Shown one piece after another: positions 31,030 through 40,355 of a stretch of 64,000 bases of DNA. The stretch is from SAR92 clade bacterium H231 (lineage in GTDB: Bacteria; Pseudomonadota; Gammaproteobacteria; Pseudomonadales; Porticoccaceae): assembly GCA_025153775.1 (NCBI GenBank), contig JAOALC010000003.1, positions 186,001 to 250,000 of the forward strand, written 5' to 3'. Made by a program: the position numbers and the translations under genes. The notes below the pieces were generated by a model, which did not search any database, had not been told where the DNA came from, and saw only the letters and a list, made by a program, of their open reading frames with translations. Within the stretch, counting starts at the first letter, position 1, and the number at the start of each line of letters is the position of its first letter.

Positions 31030-33816
31030 CTAGTAGGCCCAGTCAATAACAACCTTGGCCTTAGCGCTATCCGGTGCATTGGGGCCGGGCTGTAGCAATC
31101 TGAAGTTTAACCCTGCCTCCGGAATGTCAGCGCCGCCAAACGGTAGCCTAGGGTTTTGATAGCGATTGGGTCGTGCATCGGTAAACGAACTCACCGCGGG
31201 AAAGCTCTCTGCGGATTCCGCCACCATCTTGCCATCTTGGATGCCCCAGATGACCAGGCCGTTATTAAAAGGCTCGAGCGCAAAGGGTGCGTCTGCAGAG
31301 TGGCGATTGCGCAGTGCGCGATCATAGAGCCGATACTGGGTCTGACCATTGCGAATACGCAGATCAAACAAAGTAGATACCCCCTTGTATTTGAGTCTGT
31401 CCTTACCGGGCAATACGCTATTGATTAATGTGTAGCCATACATCAGCTGGCGACCATTCCAGCTGATAGATTCTACCGGTGGCAACCCATTGACTAGAGA
31501 CTCAGAGCATTGCTGGCGATCTGCGGCTGTTACATCACTGGAGTAGAATGCAGGCCGTCGCTGGTGACACATAACATCCACAAAGCTTTCGTGCAGCCAG
31601 GGTTGAGCTGTTTTATCAAACTGATAGAAACGCCAGCCGTCGATTTCTTTTTTATATTCCGGTGGCACGCTGGGTAGATCAAATTCTTGAGGGTTGGCAT
31701 CAACTAGCAGAAGGAAACCGCGGCCAGGACCAAATTGAGCGGGTTCGTTTTGGCTCCACAGATATTCGCCATTGTAGTACCAGGCGAGAACCCCGGGGCG
31801 GTAGTTGACATTAAATGCTTTGAGATCGCCGTTTTTGTCGGGGAAAAATGAAAAGCCTGGTTTGGCTATATTGGCATCATAGTTGGTGACCTTATCGAAA
31901 GAGGCGTAGGGGTCACGATATTCCAGCAAGTAAAAATGTGGTACGGGCAGATGATGTTTCCCGCTCGACAGGGTAAAGCCCTCATTACTCCAGCCTGCCA
32001 GTTTATTGCTCTCAAAGTCTTCCAGATAACCAATAGCATCAAGACGAATATTATCCACCAGTGCGCCATCTTCTACTGCAGCGCCATCGGCAAAGTAATG
32101 CAGGCGGAAATCCATAATTTGGCCGCGGTAGGGCTCCAGATCAAATTCCACCTTAACCCAGTTAGCTGTTTCGCAGGGGTCTACGACTTGCTGGCCGACA
32201 CGATCTTCTGCCAGCGCCTTATCTGCATCCGGGTTGCAGCCTGGCGCTGTCTCCACTTTGCCGTCACCATCGAGATCTCCAGAGCGACCGGTCAGGCCGG
32301 GAAGAGAGCCTGCGCCCTCATGGCCTTTTTGTGAGGGCATTACGCTCAGTTTATCGGCGGCACTGTCCTTGTCGTTTGGCATAAGGCGCTGATAGTCGTC
32401 CTCGCCGGCCCTGGCTTCAATATATAAATAATCCCAGTCGGCCTCGATTTTAAACCAGGCATCAAGGCTCAGTATTAGAGGCTGATCCTCAGCCACTGTA
32501 CTGAGGTCGAAGCTTCTGCTCAGGTAGCGATTCATATCATTGCCCTGACCTGTATAAATGGCCTGTTGACCCTGATCTTTCTCCAGGGGGCCGAGATTCA
32601 GGTCACGGAACTTAGGTGGCAGAACTACCATGGCGGCATCGCAAACGCCGGCTTGCACTGTATCGCCCAATTTATTGGACCATTCATTCATGGTCTTTAG
32701 ATAAAACGACTGACGCTTATCGCCGCCAAAATCCTGGGGTCTAACCACGCAGGGCTGTAGCCACCCCAGCACCATGCGCGACCAGGCACTCATCTCCTGA
32801 GGTTGAGGAGAGGCTGTCGATGACATTGAATCCCAGGAAGCGGTGGAATTATTGGTCTGCCTCGCATAGATATCCGGCAGGCCCAGGCTGTGGCCAAACT
32901 CATGGATAAAGGTTGCCACCTCGGTGTACTCAGACTGCATGTTGTAGTCATAGACCCAGAGTCCCTCTGTAATTTTGCTGCCGCCGCGCCCGTTTATCAG
33001 ACCCTCAACCCTAGGCCCATTGCCGATATCTGTGCTCAGTGAGCCACGGTGCGGCCAGATTCGATCGGCACATTGACGCTCTTCCAGTGGCAGTGTCTCC
33101 AGAGTCTCGGCGGTGGCATTGGCATTGAGTTTTTCGCTGAGTTTGTACAGGCCCTGACAGGACGCCTGTCCCTTGCCTGCATAAATAATTACCAGATGAT
33201 CTAGATAGCCATCGGCTTCATTGCGGGCCCCATCGCCGTCGAAGTCCATGGGGTCCCAAATATCATAGTCAGTCCAGGGAAAACCGGGATTGTCAGCATA
33301 GGCAGCTGTTAAAACGTCCGACACTAACTTGTCGGTCATGGCATCGTTGCGCCAGCTGCCGTCACTGTTTTGCAGCGGGCGCCCGTAATACGACAGTGGC
33401 TTCTCAACTCGCACCGTCGGCAGAACCTTGCCTGTGACATTATATTGGCCCTTGGATTGGTGGCGGTAGTAATGGGATAGGGTGCCTTCAGCGGGCCTGT
33501 TAATGGAGCCATCGAAGAGGAGCTTTTCAAAGTACTGGCGATTCTTCTTGTTTTGCTTTTTATCTCCGGCAAAGCGGTCATAGTCGAGATCGGGAAAAGC
33601 CACACTGATTACCAGTAGTTGATGAGGCCGCTTCGCGGTCGCCAGCACCGGTTTTATAGAGTCGGTTTTGATCTGCGGGTGGCCCAGCTTGTCAAATTGC
33701 TGGCTAGCTAGATTATCGATCAGCCTCTCTGCTTCCAGGTCAATGGCCACAGCCAGGCAAGAAAGCAGCAAAATGCCGGTGGACAGTAATAATTTAGTGG
33801 CGACATTAAGGCGCAT
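31030..33816 (-). CDS. Secreted M6 family metalloprotease (immune inhibitor A-like)
   Basis: This 928-residue protein has a Sec signal peptide (about 1-24) and a prodomain. The zinc site His305-Glu-Phe-Gly-His309-x2-Gly312-x2-Asp315 lies in the peptidase domain. A long C-terminal part includes beta-rich domains and an Asp-Leu-Asp-Gly-Asp-Gly-Lys calcium-loop-like motif near residue 515. InhA-type proteases degrade extracellular proteins. A type II secretion substrate is a reasonable guess given the operon at the left end, but that is not shown by sequence. It is transcribed away from yheS. Confidence 0.93.
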   Translation of the reverse strand: MRLNVATKLLLSTGILLLSCLAVAIDLEAERLIDNLASQQFDKLGHPQIKTDSIKPVLATAKRPHQLLVISVAFPDLDYDRFAGDKKQNKKNRQYFEKLLFDGSINRPAEGTLSHYYRHQSKGQYNVTGKVLPTVRVEKPLSYYGRPLQNSDGSWRNDAMTDKLVSDVLTAAYADNPGFPWTDYDIWDPMDFDGDGARNEADGYLDHLVIIYAGKGQASCQGLYKLSEKLNANATAETLETLPLEERQCADRIWPHRGSLSTDIGNGPRVEGLINGRGGSKITEGLWVYDYNMQSEYTEVATFIHEFGHSLGLPDIYARQTNNSTASWDSMSSTASPQPQEMSAWSRMVLGWLQPCVVRPQDFGGDKRQSFYLKTMNEWSNKLGDTVQAGVCDAAMVVLPPKFRDLNLGPLEKDQGQQAIYTGQGNDMNRYLSRSFDLSTVAEDQPLILSLDAWFKIEADWDYLYIEARAGEDDYQRLMPNDKDSAADKLSVMPSQKGHEGAGSLPGLTGRSGDLDGDGKVETAPGCNPDADKALAEDRVGQQVVDPCETANWVKVEFDLEPYRGQIMDFRLHYFADGAAVEDGALVDNIRLDAIGYLEDFESNKLAGWSNEGFTLSSGKHHLPVPHFYLLEYRDPYASFDKVTNYDANIAKPGFSFFPDKNGDLKAFNVNYRPGVLAWYYNGEYLWSQNEPAQFGPGRGFLLLVDANPQEFDLPSVPPEYKKEIDGWRFYQFDKTAQPWLHESFVDVMCHQRRPAFYSSDVTAADRQQCSESLVNGLPPVESISWNGRQLMYGYTLINSVLPGKDRLKYKGVSTLFDLRIRNGQTQYRLYDRALRNRHSADAPFALEPFNNGLVIWGIQDGKMVAESAESFPAVSSFTDARPNRYQNPRLPFGGADIPEAGLNFRLLQPGPNAPDSAKAKVVIDWAY

Positions 33817-33952
33817 TTGAGTCTCCTGACTGGGGTTCTGTTATAATTATCAACAAGGATTATGACCCGCGCTATTTGTTCTGTGCAACAAAATATCCGT
33901 CTGTCTATAAGGCCCGGAATAACCAATAAAACCAACAATCAATAGACCATCT

Positions 33953-35845
33953 ATGATTTCAATGACAGAGATAGAGCTGCGCCGTGGCACTAAGGTGCTT
34001 CTCAGTGATGCGGAGTTAGTGATTCACCCGGGTCAGCATATAGGCATTATTGGCGCCAATGGCTGCGGCAAGTCGAGCCTGTTTAAATTGCTTTTAGGGC
34101 AATTAGTGCCCGATGCGGGCAATTTATTTATTCCCAGTGACTGGCGCATTGCCCATATGGCTCAGGAGCTGGCGAGCTCTGAACGCAGCGTCTTAGACTA
34201 TGTATTGGATGGTGATCCTGAGTTGCGTCGCGCGGAAGCTGCTATTGAGCAGGCGCTGCAGCTTGAGGACAATAATCGCCTGGCTGTGGAATATGAAAAA
34301 ATGGACGGGATCAATGGCTTTGACGCTCATTATCGGGCCGAGCAATTACTCCATGGTTTAGGGTTTCATCAGACTGAGGTTAATCGTCCGGTAAGCAGCT
34401 TCTCTGGTGGCTGGCGTATCAGGTTAAATCTCGCCCAGGCGCTGATGAGCCCATCTGATCTATTGATGCTGGATGAGCCTACCAACCACCTGGATCTGGA
34501 CGCCACCCTATGGCTTGAGCAATGGTTAAAAGCTTACCCTGGCACTCTGCTAATTATTTCCCACGACCGTGATTTCATTGACAATGTTGTCGAGCGCATT
34601 GTGCATATTGAGCATGCCAAATCCATAAGCTATAAGGGTAATTACTCAGCCTTTGAGCGCGTGCGTGCCGAGCGACTGGCGTTACAGCAAGCCAGTTTTG
34701 AAAAACAACAGAAACGCCGCAAAGATGTAGAAGCCTTTGTTGCGCGCTTTCGCTACAAAGCCTCAAAAGCGAAGCAGGCTCAGAGCCGCATCAAAGAGTT
34801 GGAGCGAATGGAAGATATTGCTCCGGCTCATATTGATTCGCCCTTTTATTTTAAATTTCCCGAACCCAAAAAAGCTCACAGTGCACTAGTGAATATTAGT
34901 CAGTCAGTATTAGGCTACGGTGAAACCGAAATATTATCCCAGGTAAATTTTGATTTGCAGCCGGGCACCAGAATTGGTTTGTTGGGGCCCAATGGTGCAG
35001 GTAAATCCACTTTAATTAATAGCCTGACTGGTGATCTGGATTTATTGTCCGGGCAGCGAGTCTATGGTGAAAATATTAAGATTGGTTATTTTGCTCAGCA
35101 TCAACTTGAAGTTTTAGACTTGCAGGCCAGCCCATTTTTACATTTACAGCGCATAACACCCAAGGCCACAGATCAGGAGATAAGGAATTTTTTAGGTGGG
35201 TTTGATTTTCATAATGATAAAGCTCTGGATCCGATTGGCGATTTTTCCGGAGGCGAAAAAGCTCGTTTAGCTCTGGCGCTAATTGTATGGCAAAAGCCAA
35301 ATTTACTGCTATTAGATGAGCCCACTAACCACCTTGATCTCGAGATGCGCCATGCGTTGACAATGGCTCTGCAAGATTATGAAGGAGCCTTGGTGGTGAT
35401 CTCTCACGATCGGCATTTGCTGCGCAATACCGTAGATGATTTTTATCTGGTGGCCGATGGTCGAGTGGCAGAATTTGATGGCGATTTAAAAGATTATCAG
35501 GACTGGCTTAAAAACTTTTCCAGAGATATAAAGCAGACTGAACCCGTTGTTGTTGAGGCTGCTGTAGATAAAAAACTAGCCCGCCAGCAATCGGCGGAGA
35601 GCCGCAAAAAACTGGCACCTCTAAATAAACAGAGCAAAAAACTAGAGGCGAAAATAGAGAGCAGCCAACGGGAGCTTGCAAAAGTAGAGGCCCGCTTGGC
35701 CGATGCAGAAATATATGACGACAACCATAGGCAGGAGCTTAAAAAATGCCTATCTGAACAGGCTGCAATAAAAAAGACATTAGCGGCATGGGAGGAGAGC
35801 TGGCTAGAAACTCAAGAGCAGATTGAAAATATGACGGAGCAATAA
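33953..35845 (+). CDS. yheS: ABC-F ATPase YheS
   Basis: This 630-residue soluble twin-ABC protein of the ABC-F class is thought to act on ribosomes. Walker A motifs are at about 35-44 (Gly-Ala-Asn-Gly-Cys-Gly-Lys-Ser-Ser) and about 345 (Gly-Pro-Asn-Gly-Ala-Gly-Lys-Ser-Thr). Signature Ser-Gly-Gly motifs are near 150 and 433. The C-terminal 100 residues form a charged coiled coil. The first in-frame ATG is used. Another at 33962 is equally plausible. Confidence 0.93.
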   Translation: MISMTEIELRRGTKVLLSDAELVIHPGQHIGIIGANGCGKSSLFKLLLGQLVPDAGNLFIPSDWRIAHMAQELASSERSVLDYVLDGDPELRRAEAAIEQALQLEDNNRLAVEYEKMDGINGFDAHYRAEQLLHGLGFHQTEVNRPVSSFSGGWRIRLNLAQALMSPSDLLMLDEPTNHLDLDATLWLEQWLKAYPGTLLIISHDRDFIDNVVERIVHIEHAKSISYKGNYSAFERVRAERLALQQASFEKQQKRRKDVEAFVARFRYKASKAKQAQSRIKELERMEDIAPAHIDSPFYFKFPEPKKAHSALVNISQSVLGYGETEILSQVNFDLQPGTRIGLLGPNGAGKSTLINSLTGDLDLLSGQRVYGENIKIGYFAQHQLEVLDLQASPFLHLQRITPKATDQEIRNFLGGFDFHNDKALDPIGDFSGGEKARLALALIVWQKPNLLLLDEPTNHLDLEMRHALTMALQDYEGALVVISHDRHLLRNTVDDFYLVADGRVAEFDGDLKDYQDWLKNFSRDIKQTEPVVVEAAVDKKLARQQSAESRKKLAPLNKQSKKLEAKIESSQRELAKVEARLADAEIYDDNHRQELKKCLSEQAAIKKTLAAWEESWLETQEQIENMTEQ

Positions 35846-35993
35846 TTTTATAAAATACAGAAGAGCATAATCAATTATGTTAAACAGACCTATGTGAATT
35901 TAGCTCAGAGCTAGATTCAAATCCTGGTCAGGCTATCAGGCTATCAAATAGGGGATGTTTTACTAGGTGGTTACCAAAAGGGATGGTGGTGTT

Positions 35994-36503
35994 ATGTTTA
36001 ATAAATCGAAAGTCATAGAAAAATATCATTCAGCTGTGGAGAAAATTGCCATGGCTGACAGTCAATCGGGGAGTCAAAACCTTAAATTACTACCAGGAGC
36101 TTCCAGCATGATTGGTGTAGATGTCAAAATCGATGGCAAAATTGTCAGTGAACAAAATCTCGTTATTGAGGGTGCAGTTAAAGGCAGTATTACCGCTAAA
36201 AAGGCTGAGGTGTTAGTTGGAAAAACTGGCTCGCTAACAGCCAATATTTCTGCCAAAGTTGTGCGCATTGAAGGTACAGTAACAGGGGATATTTGCGGTA
36301 GCGAAAATGTAATTATTGCCAATACGGGCAATGTGCTTGGTAATATAGATTCGCCGCGGGTTAGCCTAGAAGATGGTGCCAAGTTTAAAGGCAGCATAAC
36401 AATGGATCCGGATGAGAGCACAGTGACGGACCTGCCACTCGGGTCTCCCGCTGAACTCAAAGCTCATCGCGCTGGCAATAAAGCTGGTGCTCAGATCTCC
36501 TAA
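35994..36503 (+). CDS. Bactofilin (polymer-forming cytoskeletal protein)
   Basis: This 169-residue protein has the DUF583 right-handed beta-helix core (about 40-140). Its repeats are of the type Ile-Glu-Gly-x-Val-x-Gly and Val-Arg-Ile-Glu-Gly-Thr-Val-Thr-Gly-Asp. Bactofilins polymerise without nucleotide and scaffold cell-wall or envelope enzymes. The ATG at 35994 has a GGTGG-rich site before it. A start 27 nt upstream is less likely. It is probably co-transcribed with the gene 18 nt downstream. Confidence 0.9.
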   Translation: MFNKSKVIEKYHSAVEKIAMADSQSGSQNLKLLPGASSMIGVDVKIDGKIVSEQNLVIEGAVKGSITAKKAEVLVGKTGSLTANISAKVVRIEGTVTGDICGSENVIIANTGNVLGNIDSPRVSLEDGAKFKGSITMDPDESTVTDLPLGSPAELKAHRAGNKAGAQIS

Positions 36504-36521
36504 AATCTAGTTTTTTAAATT

Positions 36522-37136
36522 TTGCTATCCAGCCCTACTTTAGCCAGCAACCTGATTGGGGAGCTTTTTGAGCAGACCAGCTCTCAACATCGGCTGCTGG
36601 TTTTAGATATGGGTTACCCCTCGCCCACAACAGTAAAATTTTTTAATCAGTACAAATGTCGGCTAAATTTTCTCGACCTTATTAACCCAGAGTTTTTGTC
36701 CGCATGCCCGACAGAAGCGGGCCACTCAGTGCTAGTGGACTATTTCCGTGCGGGCTTAGATATTCAGCCGGAAGTGATTATTGATATCTGTCTATTTTGG
36801 GACTTCTTTAATTACCTTGATCGCAGATCTCTGAGCGCATTTATGCAGGCCCTGGCTCCCCATATTAACTCCCAGTCCAGAGGTTACTGCCTGGGTGTGC
36901 TAAGCGCGCGCAACCAACTTCCCTATTGCCAATATGGCATAGATAGCCGAGCTTCCCTGAGTCAGATACCACTGGCAGGGCATAGGTCACAGCTATACAC
37001 CCATACTCAGCGAGACTTGAGTGAGCTGCTCAGTGATTTTGAAGTAGATAAAAGTCGCCTGATGCCCGATGGTCGCGTTGAATATCTATTGGCCAAAAAT
37101 GTACTACCAAGACAGTCTAAGCCTGTGATCTTTTAA
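36522..37136 (+). CDS. Hypothetical protein downstream of bactofilin
   Basis: This 204-residue protein from a TTG start has an uncertain start with no clear ribosome binding site. The strand Leu-Leu-Val-Leu-Asp-Met-Gly-Tyr at about 25-32 and a later Val-Ile-Ile-Asp-Ile-Cys-Leu-Phe-Trp-Asp-Phe-Phe-Asn-Tyr-Leu-Asp resemble a class I methyltransferase fold. The glycine-rich SAM loop is degenerate, so activity is doubtful. The 18-nt spacing suggests an operon with the bactofilin. Confidence 0.6.
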   Translation: MLSSPTLASNLIGELFEQTSSQHRLLVLDMGYPSPTTVKFFNQYKCRLNFLDLINPEFLSACPTEAGHSVLVDYFRAGLDIQPEVIIDICLFWDFFNYLDRRSLSAFMQALAPHINSQSRGYCLGVLSARNQLPYCQYGIDSRASLSQIPLAGHRSQLYTHTQRDLSELLSDFEVDKSRLMPDGRVEYLLAKNVLPRQSKPVIF

Positions 37137-37233
37137 ACCATCAGATCGGATAAACCGCTTCTATGTATCACTGAGTGGGGCTAAACTCCCTATCTTGATA
37201 TGTTAATAACCATAAATGGTCTTAGGGGAAAAT

Positions 37234-37950
37234 ATGAAGCAGGGGATTATTGTAGGCGCCAGTTCAGGCATTGGCTGGGAGTTGGCTGTGCAGTTGGCGG
37301 CTCAGGGATATCAACTGGGATTGATGGCCCGCCGTGACGGTTGTCTGAACAAGCTGGCGGATAGTTTGCCTGGAGAGCATTTTGTGCAAAAAACTGATGT
37401 GGCCAATGCCGAGCAAGCAGTAAAAGAATTGACTAGCCTTTTAGACAAAATGGGCGATGTAGATTTGATTATTGTGAACTCAGGAGTGGGCAGCAAAGAA
37501 CGCTTATTAGACTGGGAAGTGCAGCGCCAAATGATCGATGTCAATGTGCGTGGCTTTGCCGCTATGTCCCTCACGGCTATGAATTATTTTGTACAACGTG
37601 GCGGCGGCCATCTGGTGGGTATCTCCTCTGCTGCTGCGCATTTTTCAGGAGGCCTGACACCCACTTACAACGCGACCAAAGCCTTTGCCTCTAACTACTT
37701 AAATGGGCTGCGTTCGCGAGCCGCTCGTTCAAAGATGCCGATTAGCGTCACCACCGTCGAGCCTGGCTATGTAGAGACCGCCATGGTTGAGGGCCGTCCT
37801 ATGTGGCTGGCTCCGCTGGAGAAAAGTGTGACCCAAATGGTCAGGGCAATTAATAAGCGAAAGAATCATGTTTTCATTACCAAGCGCTGGCGCTATGTGG
37901 CGCTGCTACTGGATATTATGCCCAACGCACTGATTCGAAAATTTATGTAA
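37234..37950 (+). CDS. Short-chain dehydrogenase/reductase
   Basis: This 238-residue classical SDR has cofactor motif Gly-Ala-Ser-Ser-Gly-Ile-Gly (about 8-14), Asn-Ser-Gly-Val-Gly, catalytic Ser-Ser in Gly-Ile-Ser-Ser-Ala-Ala, and Tyr-Asn-Ala-Thr-Lys. Position 34 onward (Met-Ala-Arg-Arg) suggests NADP use. The substrate is unknown. The ATG at 37234 is set by AGGGGA 5 nt before it. Unlike the halohydrin dehalogenase-like protein at 12299, all canonical SDR residues are present. Confidence 0.9.
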   Translation: MKQGIIVGASSGIGWELAVQLAAQGYQLGLMARRDGCLNKLADSLPGEHFVQKTDVANAEQAVKELTSLLDKMGDVDLIIVNSGVGSKERLLDWEVQRQMIDVNVRGFAAMSLTAMNYFVQRGGGHLVGISSAAAHFSGGLTPTYNATKAFASNYLNGLRSRAARSKMPISVTTVEPGYVETAMVEGRPMWLAPLEKSVTQMVRAINKRKNHVFITKRWRYVALLLDIMPNALIRKFM

Positions 37951-37998
37951 CCGGTCAAATAACCATGAGTGAAATAAGAGTCAGCTCTGTGGACAGCA

Positions 37999-38706
37999 GT
38001 GAATCATAGCCGCCGCGGACTGCTAGCGGCAGTCAAAAAAGGCACATTGGATATGCTGCCTCTAAGTCTGGCCGTGCTTCCCTGGGGAATTCTATTTGGT
38101 TCTCTGGCGGTGCAGCGGGGTTTTAGCTGGCTTGAGGCGCAGCTTTTTTCGGCGGTTATTTTTGGCGGCGCAGTGCAAATTGTTACTGTTGAATTGATCG
38201 CTAACAATGCCTCACTGGTGACTGTGCTGTTCAGTGCCCTTGTTATTAGCTCTAGACACTTTCTCTATGGCCTGACACTGCGCGAGCGGCTCAGTCCCAA
38301 GCCATTGCGATGGAGGCTGAGTCTGGGCTTCCTGTTAACTGATGAACTGTTTGCGGTATCCGGTGATCGACGAGCCTATAAAACTCGCTTTCGGCTCTAT
38401 TATGCCCTGGGTGCCGGGGGCAGTTTTTATCTTGCTTGGAATCTTTGGACACTGATTGGTATTGTCGCCGGAGCCTCATTGCCAGACCTCACAGAGCTGG
38501 GTCTAGATTTCGCAATAGCCGCAACATTTATAGCACTGGTGGTCCCCGAAATTAAGTCACTGGCGAGTCTGGTGTCGGTGCTGGTAGCAGCCCTATCTGC
38601 AGTAGTCTTTAGTCTTTGGCAGTTCGAACTGGGGCTAGTCTGTGCGGCGGTGCTAGCTATGTTCGCCGGTTACTTTACTGAGATCATCAGGGGCAGACCA
38701 GGATGA
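37999..38706 (+). CDS. azlC: AzlC family branched-chain amino acid exporter subunit
   Basis: This 235-residue membrane protein has Asp-Met-Leu-Pro-Leu-Ser and Pro-Trp-Gly-Ile-Leu-Phe-Gly near the N terminus and about six helices. Ser-Ser-Arg-His-Phe-Leu-Tyr-Gly is typical of AzlC. With AzlD it forms a small branched-chain amino acid exporter (YgaZH type). The start is GTG. It overlaps azlD by 4 nt. Confidence 0.92.
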   Translation: MNHSRRGLLAAVKKGTLDMLPLSLAVLPWGILFGSLAVQRGFSWLEAQLFSAVIFGGAVQIVTVELIANNASLVTVLFSALVISSRHFLYGLTLRERLSPKPLRWRLSLGFLLTDELFAVSGDRRAYKTRFRLYYALGAGGSFYLAWNLWTLIGIVAGASLPDLTELGLDFAIAATFIALVVPEIKSLASLVSVLVAALSAVVFSLWQFELGLVCAAVLAMFAGYFTEIIRGRPG

Positions 38707-39008
38707 TATTACTGACCATCATACTGTTGGCCTGTATTACTTTTGGCACTCGCTATCTGTTTCTCGAGGGTCGACTGCCTATCCGACTCGGGCCAAACCT
38801 AAAACATTTGCTAAGCTATAGTGGTCCGGCAGTATTAACCGCCATTACAGCACCTATACTGTTTGTTCATAATCAGCAGTTGGACACAGCGGCCGATAAT
38901 CCCTACCTGTGGGGCGCAGCGGTGGCCATACTGGCTGCCTATAAAACCCGCAGCGTCTACTGGACCATAGGCCTGGGTATGCTGGTCTATATATTGGTGG
39001 CCTACTAG
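38703..39008 (+). CDS. azlD: AzlD family transporter subunit
   Basis: This 101-residue protein has three or four helices, with the Gly-Thr-Arg-Tyr-Leu-Phe (about 13-18) and Tyr-Ser-Gly-Pro-Ala-Val-Leu-Thr-Ala (about 38-46) motifs of AzlD. It is the small partner of AzlC, coupled to it by an ATGA overlap. Confidence 0.92.
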   Translation: MILLTIILLACITFGTRYLFLEGRLPIRLGPNLKHLLSYSGPAVLTAITAPILFVHNQQLDTAADNPYLWGAAVAILAAYKTRSVYWTIGLGMLVYILVAY

Positions 39009-39146
39009 CCAGGGGCTCTAAACAGCCCTGATTACGGAGTACCCAGAGGTCACCAAAACAGCTTGGTTTGGCGTAGAGGGAACTGCGGCACAGTAGCATC
39101 GTTGATATTATTTAATCCTAAATAAAAGTGAACAGAGCAATTAATT

Positions 39147-40289
39147 ATGATTCCAAGAAACCTCTATGACTCCGACCACGAAATGTTCCGCGACAGCCTG
39201 CGCAAGTTTCTTGAAGTAGAAGCCATGCCCCACCACGAACAGTGGGAAAAAGACGGCATGGTCAGCGATGAGATTTGGCTCAAGGCCGGTGAGCAGGGTT
39301 TTTTATGCCCCATGATCCCGGAAGAATACGGTGGCTTGGCAACAGATTTTCGCTATAACTGCATCGTCAACGAAGAGATTGGCCGCTCTGGTTGCACCGG
39401 CCTAGGCTGGACATTGCACAATGATATTACCGTGCCCTATATTGTTCGCTACGGCAGTGAAGAGCAGAAGAAAAAATACCTGCCGCGTTTTATCACTGGT
39501 GAGCTGATTACAGCAATTGCCATGACCGAGCCCGGCGCAGGGTCAGACTTGCAGGGCACCAAAACCACGGCAGTACTGGATGGCGACCACTACATACTTA
39601 ATGGTTCCAAAACCTTTATCACCAACGGCCAAAAAGCTGGGCTGGTGATTGTAGTGGCGAAAACAGATAGCTCCGCAGGGTCAAAAGGCATTAGCCTATT
39701 CCTTGTAGAGGCAGACTTGCCAGGGTTTAGCAAAGGTAAAAACCTCAACAAGCTGGGCTTAAAAGCTCAGGATACCTCAGAGCTCTTTTTTCAGGATGTA
39801 AGAGTCCCCAAAGAAAATCTACTGGGTGAAGAGGGCCGCGGATTTATCTATCTGATGCAAGACCTGCCTCAAGAGCGCCTGTCCATTGCAGTGGGTGCTG
39901 TGGCCAACGCCAAGGCTATTTTGGAGGCGACTATTGATTACACTAAAGAGCGTAAAGCTTTTGGTACCACAGTGGCCTCATTCCAGAACACACAGTTCAA
40001 GCTGGCAGAATTGTCGGCAGAGATAGACTGCGCAGAAGTGTATACGGACCGCTGCACCGAGTTGTTGCTAGACGATAAGCTCGATACGGTGACGGCCTCA
40101 AAAGCCAAGTTACTGACTACAGATCTGCAGTGTAAAGTGGCTGATGAATGCTTGCAGCTGTTTGGGGGCTGGGGTTATATGTGGGAATACCCAGTCTGTC
40201 GCGCCTTTGCCGACTCTAGAATTCAGCGTATTTATGGCGGCACCAATGAGATTATGAAGTTAATTATCTCGCGAGAATTGATGAAGTAA
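39147..40289 (+). CDS. Acyl-CoA dehydrogenase
   Basis: This 380-residue flavoenzyme of the medium/long-chain acyl-CoA dehydrogenase family has Ala-Met-Thr-Glu-Pro-Gly-Ala-Gly-Ser-Asp (about 130-139), the FAD-binding Arg-Lys-Ala-Phe-Gly segment, Gln-Leu-Phe-Gly-Gly-Trp-Gly-Tyr and Arg-Ile-Tyr-Gly-Gly-Thr-Asn-Glu-Ile. It oxidises acyl-CoA to 2-enoyl-CoA. The substrate chain is unknown. It is a single gene with its own terminator. Confidence 0.95.
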   Translation: MIPRNLYDSDHEMFRDSLRKFLEVEAMPHHEQWEKDGMVSDEIWLKAGEQGFLCPMIPEEYGGLATDFRYNCIVNEEIGRSGCTGLGWTLHNDITVPYIVRYGSEEQKKKYLPRFITGELITAIAMTEPGAGSDLQGTKTTAVLDGDHYILNGSKTFITNGQKAGLVIVVAKTDSSAGSKGISLFLVEADLPGFSKGKNLNKLGLKAQDTSELFFQDVRVPKENLLGEEGRGFIYLMQDLPQERLSIAVGAVANAKAILEATIDYTKERKAFGTTVASFQNTQFKLAELSAEIDCAEVYTDRCTELLLDDKLDTVTASKAKLLTTDLQCKVADECLQLFGGWGYMWEYPVCRAFADSRIQRIYGGTNEIMKLIISRELMK

Positions 40290-40318
40290 AAACTTCAGTA
40301 GCATTGTGGTTAGACAGA

Positions 40319-40346
40319 AACGCCCCTTTAAAGGGGCGTTTTTTTT
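40319..40346 (+). terminator. Intrinsic terminator
   Basis: The perfect inverted repeat AACGCCCCTTT/AAAGGGGCGTT is followed by a run of eight or more T. It ends the acyl-CoA dehydrogenase transcript and lies 10 nt from the end of the convergent aldolase-like gene. Confidence 0.93.
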
Positions 40347-40355
40347 GATTGGCAA

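Noticed and set aside
35895-35930. tRNA-like fragment (tagctcag ... gattcaaatcc)
   Set aside because: It resembles D-arm and T-arm segments, but there is no anticodon arm and no acceptor pairing. Probably chance.
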